This document shows positions 1 through 6,289 of a DNA stretch of 16,185 bases, one piece after another (position 1 is the first letter of the stretch; each line of letters opens with the position of its first letter). The notes below the pieces were generated by a model. It made no database searches. It saw nothing but the letters and a program-made list of their open reading frames with translations, and was not told the origin of the DNA. The position numbers were made by a program, and so were the translations under genes. This DNA comes from Syntrophomonadaceae bacterium (GTDB lineage: Bacteria; Bacillota; Dethiobacteria; PWVN01): the NCBI GenBank assembly GCA_007136165.1, contig SLHK01000169.1:1-16185 (forward strand), given 5' to 3'.

Positions 1-690
1 CCGCCGGTTATCGTTAATGTGGCGGGAGAAAGCCTCCATGAATACGTGGAAGCAGCCCGGCGCCTGGCTGAATCCCCCCTGGTGGCGGCCCTGGAGGTGA
101 ACATCTCCTGTCCCAACGTGGCCCGGGGAGGCGCGGCCTTCGGAACCTGCCCCCTGCAGGCGGAAGCCCTGGTCAAGGCCGTCCGGGAGGTCTTCCCCGG
201 AACCCTTATTGTCAAGCTTACCCCCAACGTCACCGATATCCGGGAAATTGCCCGGGGCGCGGCGGCGGGAGGGGCCGACGCCCTGTCCCTCATCAACACC
301 CTGACGGGTATGGCCATAGATGTGGAAGGGCAGGCTCCCGTGCTGGGGAACGTGACGGGAGGGCTGTCGGGGCCTGCCCTGCGCCCGGTGGCGGTGCGCA
401 TGGTCTGGCAGGTGGCGGAAGCAGTGGAGCTGCCCATTATTGGGATGGGGGGGATTACCTCCGCCGAGGATGCCCTGGAGTTTATCCTGGCCGGGGCTTC
501 AGCGGTGGCCATCGGCACCGCGGGGCTGGTGGATCCTTCCGTCTTTGGGCGGGTCCTGTCGGGGTTGGAAGCATACCTGGTCAGAAAGAGTATTCCCCGC
601 CTGGGGGATATCTGCCGCCGGGCCCACGGCTGGGAGGAGAGGAAAGGTTTGAAATCCGGGAAAGAAGGTGGAGAAGGATGCGAAAATTAA
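1..690 (+). CDS. pyrD: Dihydroorotate dehydrogenase, class 1B catalytic subunit (5' end outside window)
   Basis: FMN-dependent oxidation of dihydroorotate to orotate in de novo pyrimidine synthesis. The reading frame is open from base 1, so the N-terminus lies outside; 229 residues of a protein usually near 300 are visible. Seen: NISCPNV at visible residues 34-40, whose Cys37 matches the catalytic base cysteine of class 1 enzymes; KLTPNVTDI; INTLTGMAID; GGLSGPALRPVA; and the FMN-phosphate loops GMGGI and GASAVAIGTA. The pattern fits the PyrDB type, which normally pairs with the iron-sulfur/FAD subunit PyrK; pyrK would be expected upstream but is not visible. The 3' end overlaps pyrF by 13 bases, implying translational coupling. 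The last 20 or so residues are Gly/Lys/Glu-rich and unconserved. Identification is secure; the B subtype is likely but rests on motif flavour only. Confidence 0.95.
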   Translation, partial: PPVIVNVAGESLHEYVEAARRLAESPLVAALEVNISCPNVARGGAAFGTCPLQAEALVKAVREVFPGTLIVKLTPNVTDIREIARGAAAGGADALSLINTLTGMAIDVEGQAPVLGNVTGGLSGPALRPVAVRMVWQVAEAVELPIIGMGGITSAEDALEFILAGASAVAIGTAGLVDPSVFGRVLSGLEAYLVRKSIPRLGDICRRAHGWEERKGLKSGKEGGEGCEN

Positions 691-1400
691 AGGGCGGGGT
701 CATCATCCCTCTGGATGTGCCCCGGGAAGAGAAGGCGTTGGAGCTGGTGGAGCTGCTGCTGCCCCTCAACCCTTTTTTTAAAGTGGGGCTGGAACTCTTC
801 GGCCGTGCGGGCCCTGGTATTGTGAGAAAAATCAGGGACCGGGGCGGCCGGGTGTTTTTAGACCTGAAATTTCACGATATCCCCAACACCGTGGCGGGGG
901 CCGCCCGGGCCGCCGCTGCCGGCGGCGCCTTCATGTTTAACGTCCATGCCCTGGGAGGGGAGGAGATGCTCAGGGCCGCCGCTTCTGCCGCCGCCGGGGA
1001 GGCCGGGCGGCTGGGAATAGAGCCCCCCCTGGTCCTGGGGGTTACGGTCCTCACCTCCATGGACGGGGAAGGCCTGCGGCAGGTGGGGGTAAGCAGGCCC
1101 CTGGAGGAGCAGGTCCTGGAACTGGCCCGCCTCTGCCGCCGCTGCCGCCTCCAGGGGGTGGTGGCCTCTCCCCGGGAGACGGCCCGGCTGCGGGAGGAAC
1201 TGGGGGAAGACTTTATTATCCTGACCCCCGGTGTCAGGCCTTTGGGGGCGGAGCTCCAGGACCAGAAAAGGGTCATGAGCCCCCGGGAGGCCGCCGAGGC
1301 AGGGGCCGATTACCTGGTAATCGGCCGCCCCGTAACCGGCGCCCCGGACCCCCGGGCGGCCCTTAAGTCCATACTGGAGTCTTTAACCCCCGGGGCTTGA
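678..1400 (+). CDS. pyrF: Orotidine-5'-phosphate decarboxylase
   Basis: Last step of UMP synthesis: decarboxylation of OMP to UMP in the cytoplasm. The 240-residue product is the normal length of the bacterial single-domain TIM-barrel enzyme. Seen: substrate-binding D13 in IIPLDV; K35 in FFKVGLELF; the catalytic Asp-x-Lys-x-x-Asp array D62-K64-D67 in FLDLKFHDIPNT; and the phosphate-binding TPGVRPLG...DQKRV segment and IGRPVTGA near the C-terminus. The ATG at 678 has a purine-rich GGTGGAGAAGG site just upstream and lies inside the end of pyrD, so the pair is translationally coupled. Alanine and glycine runs around residues 75-115 reflect GC-rich codon use, not a disordered insert. No key residue is missing. 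Confidence 0.97.
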   Translation: MRKLKGGVIIPLDVPREEKALELVELLLPLNPFFKVGLELFGRAGPGIVRKIRDRGGRVFLDLKFHDIPNTVAGAARAAAAGGAFMFNVHALGGEEMLRAAASAAAGEAGRLGIEPPLVLGVTVLTSMDGEGLRQVGVSRPLEEQVLELARLCRRCRLQGVVASPRETARLREELGEDFIILTPGVRPLGAELQDQKRVMSPREAAEAGADYLVIGRPVTGAPDPRAALKSILESLTPGA

Positions 1401-1409
1401 ACCGGCCGT

Positions 1410-1438
1410 GCGGCAGGGCCCGTAAAGCCGCCTGCCGC
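1410..1438 (+). other. Stem-loop in the pyrF-pyrE gap
   Basis: GCGGCAGG at 1410-1417 and CCTGCCGC at 1431-1438 form a perfect 8-bp stem with a 13-base loop in the 69-base gap between pyrF and pyrE. No T-run follows, so it is not a canonical intrinsic terminator. The loop does not resemble the PyrR-binding consensus as I remember it. It may be an RNA stability or processing element. Confidence 0.4.
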
Positions 1439-1469
1439 TGTGATTAATAATCTGGAAAGAAGGGATAGC

Positions 1470-2042
1470 ATGCTTTGCCGCGACGAAATCCTTCAGATAT
1501 TCCGGGAACTGGGGGCCCTGCACGAGGGTCATTTTCTGCTGACTTCCGGACGCCACAGCGCCCGGTACCTGCAGTGCGCCCAGGTCCTGAAGCACCCCGA
1601 CACGGCTGCCCGGCTGTGCCGCTCCCTGGCAGAGGAGGTCCAAGAGAAGGAGCTCGACCTCTGTGTGGGCCCCGCCCTGGGGGGGATTATTGTGGCCTAC
1701 GAGATGGGCCGCTCCCTGGGGGTGCCCGCCGTCTTCACCGAAAGGGAAGAGGAAAAGATGACCCTGCGCCGGGGATTTTCGGTGGAACCGGGGCAGAAGG
1801 TGCTGGTGGTGGAAGATGTGGTCACCACCGGAGGGTCGGTACGGGAGGTAATGGAGGTGGTCCGTCAGGCCGGCGGGCTGGTGACGGAGGTGGCCGTCCT
1901 GGTAGACCGGAGCGGCGGCAGCCTCGCCTTTGACGTACCCCTGCGAAGCCTCCTCTCCCTGACCGTGGAAAGCTACATGCCCGAAAAGTGTCCCCAGTGC
2001 CGCCGGGGCCTTCCCCTGGTAAAACCCGGCAGCCGAAAATAA
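1470..2042 (+). CDS. pyrE: Orotate phosphoribosyltransferase
   Basis: Condenses orotate with PRPP to give OMP, the step between PyrD and PyrF. The ATG at 1470 is chosen over an in-frame GTG at 1440 because AGAAGGG lies 6 bases before it and the product MLCRDEILQIF then starts like known homologs; this gives 190 residues. Seen: LTSGRHSARY near residues 27-36, the flexible-loop REEEKMTLRRGF region, and the PRPP-binding motif VLVVEDVVTTGGS at about 111-123. The C-terminus CPQCRRGLPLVKPGSRK carries a CxxC pair; I recall similar Cys-containing tails in the slightly longer PyrE type of Clostridia and Thermus. It is the last recognisable pyrimidine gene here; gene order pyrD-F-E is the usual end of a Firmicute pyr operon. 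Confidence 0.96.
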   Translation: MLCRDEILQIFRELGALHEGHFLLTSGRHSARYLQCAQVLKHPDTAARLCRSLAEEVQEKELDLCVGPALGGIIVAYEMGRSLGVPAVFTEREEEKMTLRRGFSVEPGQKVLVVEDVVTTGGSVREVMEVVRQAGGLVTEVAVLVDRSGGSLAFDVPLRSLLSLTVESYMPEKCPQCRRGLPLVKPGSRK

Positions 2043-2055
2043 GGCTTCTTCCGGC

Positions 2056-2091
2056 AGGGCCCGGGGAATAAAATTTAGAGAGGGCCCTTTT
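2056..2091 (+). terminator. Possible weak intrinsic terminator after pyrE
   Basis: AGGGCCC (2056-2062) can pair with GGGCCCT (2082-2088) across an A/T-rich loop, directly followed by a short TTTT. The stem is only 7 bp and the T-run is short, so it may be a leaky terminator at the end of the pyr operon or simply chance. Confidence 0.3.
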
Positions 2092-2129
2092 GGGCAGGAA
2101 AAGTAGTTCATAAGTATTGAGGTGAGGAT

Positions 2130-2594
2130 ATGCGGGTAAAAGTACTGGGCTGCGGAAACCTCCTGTCTTACGACGAGGGGGTTGGCATTCATGCCGTCCG
2201 TATCCTCAGGGAGGGGATGCCGCCGCCGGAAGTGGAGCTCGTTGAAATGGGGAAGCCGGGGGTGGATTTTCTCCAAATCCTGAAAGATTGCGAAGGCCTT
2301 ATTATCATCGATGCCATGGCCCAGGGGGAAAAGCCTCCCGGCACCGTCCACCGCTTTCAGGTAAAGGCTAAAAATATGGAGAAAGTTCTGGGAAATACCA
2401 TCCACGGTTTTAACCTGGTGGTTCCGCTGAAGATACTGTATCGCGGCAGCAAACTCCCCTCCATCATAATGCTGGCCGTGGAAATTAAGGAGAGGACCCT
2501 TTTTGGTGTTGGTTTGAGCGCAGAAGTCAAGACAGGCCTGGAATACCTTCTGGATATGGTCTGGCACGAATTGTCCCTTCTGTTATCGGAATGA
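2130..2594 (+). CDS. Hydrogenase maturation endopeptidase (HycI/HyaD/HoxW family)
   Basis: Members of this family cleave the C-terminal tail of a [NiFe]-hydrogenase large subunit after nickel insertion. The 154-residue product has the usual length. Seen: the N-terminal motif GCGNLLSYDEGVG (residues 7-19), in which E16 aligns with the first nickel-sensing acidic residue of HycI; D61 in LIIIDAM; and H92 in IHGFNL, the three positions expected to contact nickel. The ATG at 2130 follows AGGTGAGG. The stop is 10 bases before the radA ATG, so the two are probably co-transcribed. No hydrogenase structural or Hyp genes are visible, so the substrate must be encoded elsewhere. Some relatives of this fold are general peptidases (for example GPR-like), so the precise substrate is inference. 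Confidence 0.82.
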   Translation: MRVKVLGCGNLLSYDEGVGIHAVRILREGMPPPEVELVEMGKPGVDFLQILKDCEGLIIIDAMAQGEKPPGTVHRFQVKAKNMEKVLGNTIHGFNLVVPLKILYRGSKLPSIIMLAVEIKERTLFGVGLSAEVKTGLEYLLDMVWHELSLLLSE

Positions 2595-2604
2595 GGTGCA
2601 GCTG

Positions 2605-3972
2605 ATGGTCAAAGCCTCCAGCGTCTTTTTTTGCCGGGAATGCGGTTACGAGTCCCCCCGTTGGATGGGGAAATGCCCGGGCTGCCTGGCCTGGAATACT
2701 TTTGTTGAAGAGCGGTATTCTAAAAAAGAAGGCAAGTACAGGGATAGCAAAAAAAAGGCTCCCGGTGCCCCCCGCCCCATAACAGAGGTGAAGGCGGAGC
2801 AGGCGGACCGCCTCCCCACGGGGATAGGTGAGTTCGACAGGACCCTGGGAGGGGGCATTATGCCTGCTTCCGTGGTCCTTCTGACGGGGGACCCTGGTAT
2901 CGGCAAGTCCACCCTGCTTTTGCAGGTGTCCGCCGGCCTGGCCCGGCAGGGGCACCCCCTTCTGTACATTTCCGGCGAGGAGTCCGCTTACCAGATCAAG
3001 CTCAGGGGGGAGCGCCTGAAGGCCTGCCATCCCAACATGCTGCTGGCGCCGGAGACGGACCTGTCCCTGGTTCAGGAACACATGGCGAAGGCCAGGCCCA
3101 GGGTGGTGGTGGTGGACTCGGTCCAGACCATATATGATCCGAACCTTACATCCTCCGCCGGCAGCATTTCCCAGGTGCGGGAGTGTACCGCCGCCCTCAT
3201 CAAGGCGGCCAAAGAGCAGGGTATGGCCGTGTTCCTGGTGGGCCATGTCACCAAGGAAGGCCTCATCGCCGGCCCCAAGGTGCTGGAGCATATGGTGGAC
3301 TGCGTCATCTCCTTCGAGGGAGAGCGTCATCACAGCTACAGGATTTTGCGTACCATAAAAAACCGCTTTGGCAGCGCCAGCGAAATCGGCGTTTTCACCA
3401 TGCAGGAAGAAGGGCTTAAAGAAGTTGACAACCCGTCGGAGTACTTTGTAACCCAGCGTCCCGCCGCTACCGCCGGTTCCGTGGTGGTGGCCAGCATGGA
3501 AGGGACCCGGCCCCTGCTGGTGGAAGTCCAGTCCCTGGTCACCCACAGCCGCCTGCCGGCCCCCCGGCGTATGGCCACGGGCCTGGACTACAACCGGGTG
3601 GCTTTAATTCTGGCGGTCCTGGAAAAACGGGCAGGCCTTTACCTGCAGGACCATGATGCCTTCGTCAAGGTGGTGGGCGGCGTACGCCTGGAAGAACCCG
3701 CCGTGGACCTGGGGCTGGCAGTATCCCTGGCTTCCAGCTTTAAAAACCGCCCTGCCGGGGGACGGGACCTCTTTATCGGGGAGGTGGGCCTTACGGGGGA
3801 GATTCGTACCGTCAACAGGGTATTGGAACGGATACGGGAGGGGGCCCGGCTGGGATTTAACCGTTTTTTTATCCCTGCCCCCACTGCCGACAAAGCAAAA
3901 GTTATGAAGGGTGTCAACCTGGTTCCCGTGACAACCCTGGAGGAAGCCCTGGAAATCTGCCTGGGAAGGTGA
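2605..3972 (+). CDS. radA: DNA repair protein RadA (Sms)
   Basis: RecA-like ATPase that drives branch migration of recombination intermediates. The ATG at 2605 is preferred to the in-frame GTG at 2596 because GAGGTG lies 6 bases before it; the product is 455 residues, normal for RadA. Domains in order: a four-cysteine zinc finger C10-x2-C13...C24-x2-C27; the RecA-like core with Walker A GDPGIGKS (95-102), a hydrophobic VVVVDS Walker B and the RadA-specific KNRFG motif starting at about K252; and a C-terminal Lon-protease-like domain without an obvious protease site (LDYNRVALILAVLEKR onward). It is followed 7 bases later by disA, the conserved radA-disA pair of Firmicutes. The ctsR-mcsA-mcsB-clpC genes often found upstream in Bacilli are not here; pyr genes are. 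Confidence 0.97.
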   Translation: MVKASSVFFCRECGYESPRWMGKCPGCLAWNTFVEERYSKKEGKYRDSKKKAPGAPRPITEVKAEQADRLPTGIGEFDRTLGGGIMPASVVLLTGDPGIGKSTLLLQVSAGLARQGHPLLYISGEESAYQIKLRGERLKACHPNMLLAPETDLSLVQEHMAKARPRVVVVDSVQTIYDPNLTSSAGSISQVRECTAALIKAAKEQGMAVFLVGHVTKEGLIAGPKVLEHMVDCVISFEGERHHSYRILRTIKNRFGSASEIGVFTMQEEGLKEVDNPSEYFVTQRPAATAGSVVVASMEGTRPLLVEVQSLVTHSRLPAPRRMATGLDYNRVALILAVLEKRAGLYLQDHDAFVKVVGGVRLEEPAVDLGLAVSLASSFKNRPAGGRDLFIGEVGLTGEIRTVNRVLERIREGARLGFNRFFIPAPTADKAKVMKGVNLVPVTTLEEALEICLGR

Positions 3973-3979
3973 AGGCTGG

Positions 3980-5047
3980 ATGACAAAAAAAAGCAGAAAG
4001 AAACTCATAGAATATTTAAAGCTTCTTTCCCCCGGAACCATCCTGCGGGAAGGCCTGGACAATATGCTGTACGGCAGGACGGGGGCTTTGATCGTCTTGA
4101 GCTCCGGCAAGAAGGTGGAAGATATCATGGAGGGGGGTTTCAATATCGACACACCCCTGACTCCCAGCAACATCTACGAGCTGGCCAAGATGGATGGCTC
4201 CATCATCCTGAACAACAGGGCCACCCGCATCCTTTCCGCTAATGTACACCTGAACCCGGATCCCGACGTTCAATCCCGGGAAACAGGCATAAGGCACCGG
4301 ATTGCCGAGCGGGTCTCCAAACAGACAGGCAGCGCCGTCATCTCCATCTCCCAGCGCCGCAATGTCATAACTTTGTATCTGGAGGAGGAGAAATATGTCC
4401 TTCATGACCTGTCTATTCTTCTGGGGAAGGTAAGTCAGGCCTTGAAGACTTTGGAAAGGCACAAGAGCGTCCTGGACCAGGCCTTGTTAAACTTAAGTGC
4501 CCTGGAGTTTGAAAATCTCGTTACTTTGGAAGAGGTTATTTCGGTGCTGCAGCGCTCCGAGATGGTCTTAAGGATTTCGGAAATTGTGGAGCAGTATATC
4601 GTGGAACTGGGAGTAGAGGGAAATCTTATCGGCATGCAGCTGGAGGAGCTCCTGGGTAATTTGACGGAAGAGCAGGGTTTGGTGATTATGGACTACCAGT
4701 CCTCTGACCGGCAGAAAGAGGAAATTCTCCGCCGGCTGGAAGAAAGCTGCGACGAAGAACTCATGGATTTATTCCACATGGGTACCATTTTAGGTTACAA
4801 GGAAGAGCAGTGCCATCTGGGTGAGCCGGTACAGCCCAGGGGTTACCGGCTTCTCAGCAAGATACCCCGCCTCCCCTGGGGGATTATTGAAAATACGGTG
4901 CAGGAGTTGGGCTGCTTGAAGGAAATTATATCTTCATCCCCTGAAAGGTTGAATAAGGTGGAAGGTATCGGAGAGGTCAGGGCCCGGACCATCAACCGCG
5001 GCCTCAAAAGACTCCGGGAGCAATGCCTTCTGGAAAAAATCATCTGA
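3980..5047 (+). CDS. disA: DNA integrity scanning diadenylate cyclase DisA, with unusual active-site motifs
   Basis: DisA makes c-di-AMP from two ATP and scans DNA for branched structures. The 355-residue product is close to the usual length. Seen: N-terminal DAC domain (about 1-150), a central helical linker (about 150-285), and a C-terminal helix-hairpin-helix DNA-binding segment LNKVEGIGEVRARTINRGL. The DAC motifs are altered: the usual DGA is D72-G73-S74, and the usual T-RHR-T is I104-R105-H106-R107-I108. In the family the Thr residues beside RHR lie near the ATP phosphates, so activity cannot be taken for granted. The gene is otherwise intact, without frameshift, and keeps the acidic D72 and the RHR triplet. 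The ATG at 3980 is 7 bases after the radA stop, with GGAAGGTGAAGG before it. Identity as DisA is firm; catalytic competence is open. Confidence 0.95.
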   Translation: MTKKSRKKLIEYLKLLSPGTILREGLDNMLYGRTGALIVLSSGKKVEDIMEGGFNIDTPLTPSNIYELAKMDGSIILNNRATRILSANVHLNPDPDVQSRETGIRHRIAERVSKQTGSAVISISQRRNVITLYLEEEKYVLHDLSILLGKVSQALKTLERHKSVLDQALLNLSALEFENLVTLEEVISVLQRSEMVLRISEIVEQYIVELGVEGNLIGMQLEELLGNLTEEQGLVIMDYQSSDRQKEEILRRLEESCDEELMDLFHMGTILGYKEEQCHLGEPVQPRGYRLLSKIPRLPWGIIENTVQELGCLKEIISSSPERLNKVEGIGEVRARTINRGLKRLREQCLLEKII

Positions 5048-5061
5048 AAAATCCCGGTTTC

Positions 5062-5457
5062 TCAATAAAGTCGGAAGTAACCCAGGGTCTTCAGGCGCTC
5101 TAGTTCTTTGCCAAAAAGCTCTTCCATGTTCATATCCAGCAGGCTGCAGATGGCTGCCAGGTAAAAGAGGTTGTCGCCGATTTTTTCTTCTATGCTCTCC
5201 CGGCAGCTTTCGCAAAGTTCTCCCGTCAGGTGGGTGTCCATGGACTCCCGGCACTCTTTCCAGGATGCGTCAGTGGGGTAGGTCTGCCTGGCGGCGTTGA
5301 TGGAGAGGCAACCGCAGTAGGTAACGGCTTTACAGACGGAACGGTTCACCTTGGCGGTCGACTCCTGCATCTTGGACAGGGTGTCGATAACGCTTTTATG
5401 ACGGACCAGAAGTTCGTTGACCTTTTTCTGAAACTCGCTGGCAGGTATGTCCTTCAT
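5062..5457 (-). CDS. Small Cys-containing protein of uncertain function, MazG-like C-terminal part (possibly a DUF1573-labelled family)
   Basis: The only convincing minus-strand gene, convergent with disA (stops 14 bases apart) and divergent from carD. The start at 5457 is chosen because AGGGGTG lies 7 bases before it; an upstream in-frame start at 5496 has no such site and would lie before the predicted transcription start. The product is 131 residues, cytosolic and helical, without signal or membrane segment. Seen: CGC at 48-50 and CESC at 82-85, which together could bind a metal; then EEKIGDNLFYLAAICSLLDM (90-109), which resembles the helix following the metal site of MazG-like nucleotide pyrophosphohydrolases. 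The full acidic MazG metal motif is not evident. I recall similar proteins at this locus in Peptococcaceae carrying a DUF1573 label but cannot confirm it. No function is assigned. Confidence 0.8.
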   Translation of the reverse strand: MKDIPASEFQKKVNELLVRHKSVIDTLSKMQESTAKVNRSVCKAVTYCGCLSINAARQTYPTDASWKECRESMDTHLTGELCESCRESIEEKIGDNLFYLAAICSLLDMNMEELFGKELERLKTLGYFRLY

Positions 5458-5497
5458 GGTTTCACCCCTCGTGATGGTTTGGCTGCTTCTCACCAAT

Positions 5498-5527
5498 ATT
5501 ATACTTTTTTAAAGTTGGCTTTGTCAA
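5498..5527 (-). promoter_or_regulatory. Consensus sigma-A promoter for the minus-strand small gene
   Basis: On the minus strand, TTGACA (5527-5522) and TATAAT (5503-5498) are both perfect matches with an 18-base spacer. Transcription would begin near 5491, about 34 bases before the start codon at 5457. It is back to back with the carD promoters. Confidence 0.85.
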
Positions 5528-5592
5528 CGACTCCCCGGAGAGGAGGGGAAAAAGAGGAACCTAAAAAAACTATTTTTTTTTTGCAAAATGCG

Positions 5593-5621
5593 TTGACACA
5601 CAGGCCGGAGTGTGTTAAGAT
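5593..5621 (+). promoter_or_regulatory. carD upstream promoter P1
   Basis: TTGACA (5593-5598), 17-base spacer, TAAGAT (5616-5621). Runs of A and T at about 5563-5583, immediately upstream, look like an UP element for the alpha subunit of RNA polymerase. Confidence 0.75.
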
Positions 5622-5632
5622 ATTTATTTCAT

Positions 5633-5661
5633 TTGACAAAGACTCCCCTGTATGGTACGAT
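5633..5661 (+). promoter_or_regulatory. carD downstream promoter P2
   Basis: TTGACA (5633-5638), 17-base spacer, TACGAT (5656-5661), exactly 40 bases downstream of P1. Predicted start near 5668, leaving a short leader before the GGGAGG ribosome site at 5681. Confidence 0.8.
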
Positions 5662-5694
5662 ATATTCATATGTATCAGCAGGGAGGTTTTGGCC

Positions 5695-6180
5695 ATGTTC
5701 AGCATAGGCGACAAGGTCGTTTATCCCATGCACGGGGCAGGCGTCATCGAAGCCATTGAAGAAAAGGAAATATTGGGGGACACCAAAAAATACTATGTCA
5801 TGAATATACCCATCGGCGATATGAAGGTGATGATTCCTCTGGACAAGGTTACCCGGGTGGGCCTCAGGGGAATCATTGATGAGGCCGGGGTACTGCAGGT
5901 GCTGTCTGTTTTACAGGAAAAACATTCAGCCATGTCCACCAACTGGAACCGGCGCTACCGGGCCAACATGGAGAAGATCAAAAGCGGCAACATCTATGAA
6001 GTTGCCGAAGTTGTCCGCAACCTCATGGTGCGGGAAAGGGACAAGGGCCTGTCCACGGGAGAAAGAAAGATGCTGGAGTGTGCCAAGCAAATTCTCGTAA
6101 GCGAACTGGTGCTGGCCCGGGGAGTCCAGGTGGAAGAAATCGAGGGCATGCTGCAGGAGATGATAAACGGCCGCCCCTAG
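5695..6180 (+). CDS. carD: CarD family transcriptional regulator
   Basis: CarD-type proteins bind the RNA polymerase beta lobe and stabilise open complexes, notably at rRNA and housekeeping promoters. The frame is open far upstream, but the ATG at 5695 is the start: GGGAGG lies 8 bases before it and MFSIGDKVVYPMHGAGVIE is the canonical N-terminus. The product is 161 residues, typical. Seen: CarD_N/TRCF-type RNAP-interaction domain (about 1-65) with GDKVVYP and a basic DKVTRVGLR; and a helical C-terminal domain containing NWNRRYRANMEK, where the Trp matches the residue that wedges into the melted promoter in mycobacterial CarD. The gene is flanked by two promoters and a terminator, so it is a single-gene unit. 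The usual name in Firmicutes is simply CarD-family regulator (YdeB/YacL-locus type). Confidence 0.93.
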   Translation: MFSIGDKVVYPMHGAGVIEAIEEKEILGDTKKYYVMNIPIGDMKVMIPLDKVTRVGLRGIIDEAGVLQVLSVLQEKHSAMSTNWNRRYRANMEKIKSGNIYEVAEVVRNLMVRERDKGLSTGERKMLECAKQILVSELVLARGVQVEEIEGMLQEMINGRP

Positions 6181-6200
6181 GGGGGGCTTTTTTCTTTTTT
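6171..6200 (+). terminator. Intrinsic terminator of carD
   Basis: GCCCC (6173-6177) pairs with GGGGC (6183-6187), followed by TTTTTTCTTTTTT (6188-6200). The carD stop codon TAG (6178-6180) lies in the loop, so a ribosome finishing carD covers the hairpin. Confidence 0.88.
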
Positions 6201-6234
6201 GGGGAACAATTTTTGTAAAGACACATATTCTGCC

Positions 6235-6264
6235 TTGAATGTGGACAAAAATATACGTTATAAT
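6235..6264 (+). promoter_or_regulatory. Promoter of the PIN/TRAM-ispD-ispF operon
   Basis: TTGAAT (6235-6240), 18-base spacer, perfect TATAAT (6259-6264). It lies directly after the carD terminator, so a new transcription unit starts here; predicted start near 6271. Confidence 0.75.
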
Positions 6265-6271
6265 GGAGGCG

Positions 6272-6282
6272 AAAGGAGGTGA
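6272..6282 (+). promoter_or_regulatory. Very strong ribosome binding site deciding the PIN/TRAM start
   Basis: AAAGGAGGTGA is a full match to the anti-Shine-Dalgarno sequence, 7 bases before ATG 6290. It rules out the upstream in-frame ATG at 6239, which also precedes the predicted transcript start. Confidence 0.85.
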
Positions 6283-6289
6283 GAAGAGA

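Noticed and set aside
1383..2567. 394-codon open frame on the minus strand across pyrE and the hydrogenase protease
   Set aside because: It is antisense to two well-supported genes, its translation is low-complexity His/Gly/Gln-rich without any domain, and long antisense frames are expected where third codon positions are G/C-rich.
2527..3546. 339-codon open frame on the minus strand across radA
   Set aside because: Shadow of radA codon use; no ribosome site, no recognisable motif.
5230..5694. Possible N-terminal extension of the CarD protein
   Set aside because: The upstream part overlaps the minus-strand gene and both carD promoters, and the ATG at 5695 has a good ribosome site and the canonical CarD N-terminus.
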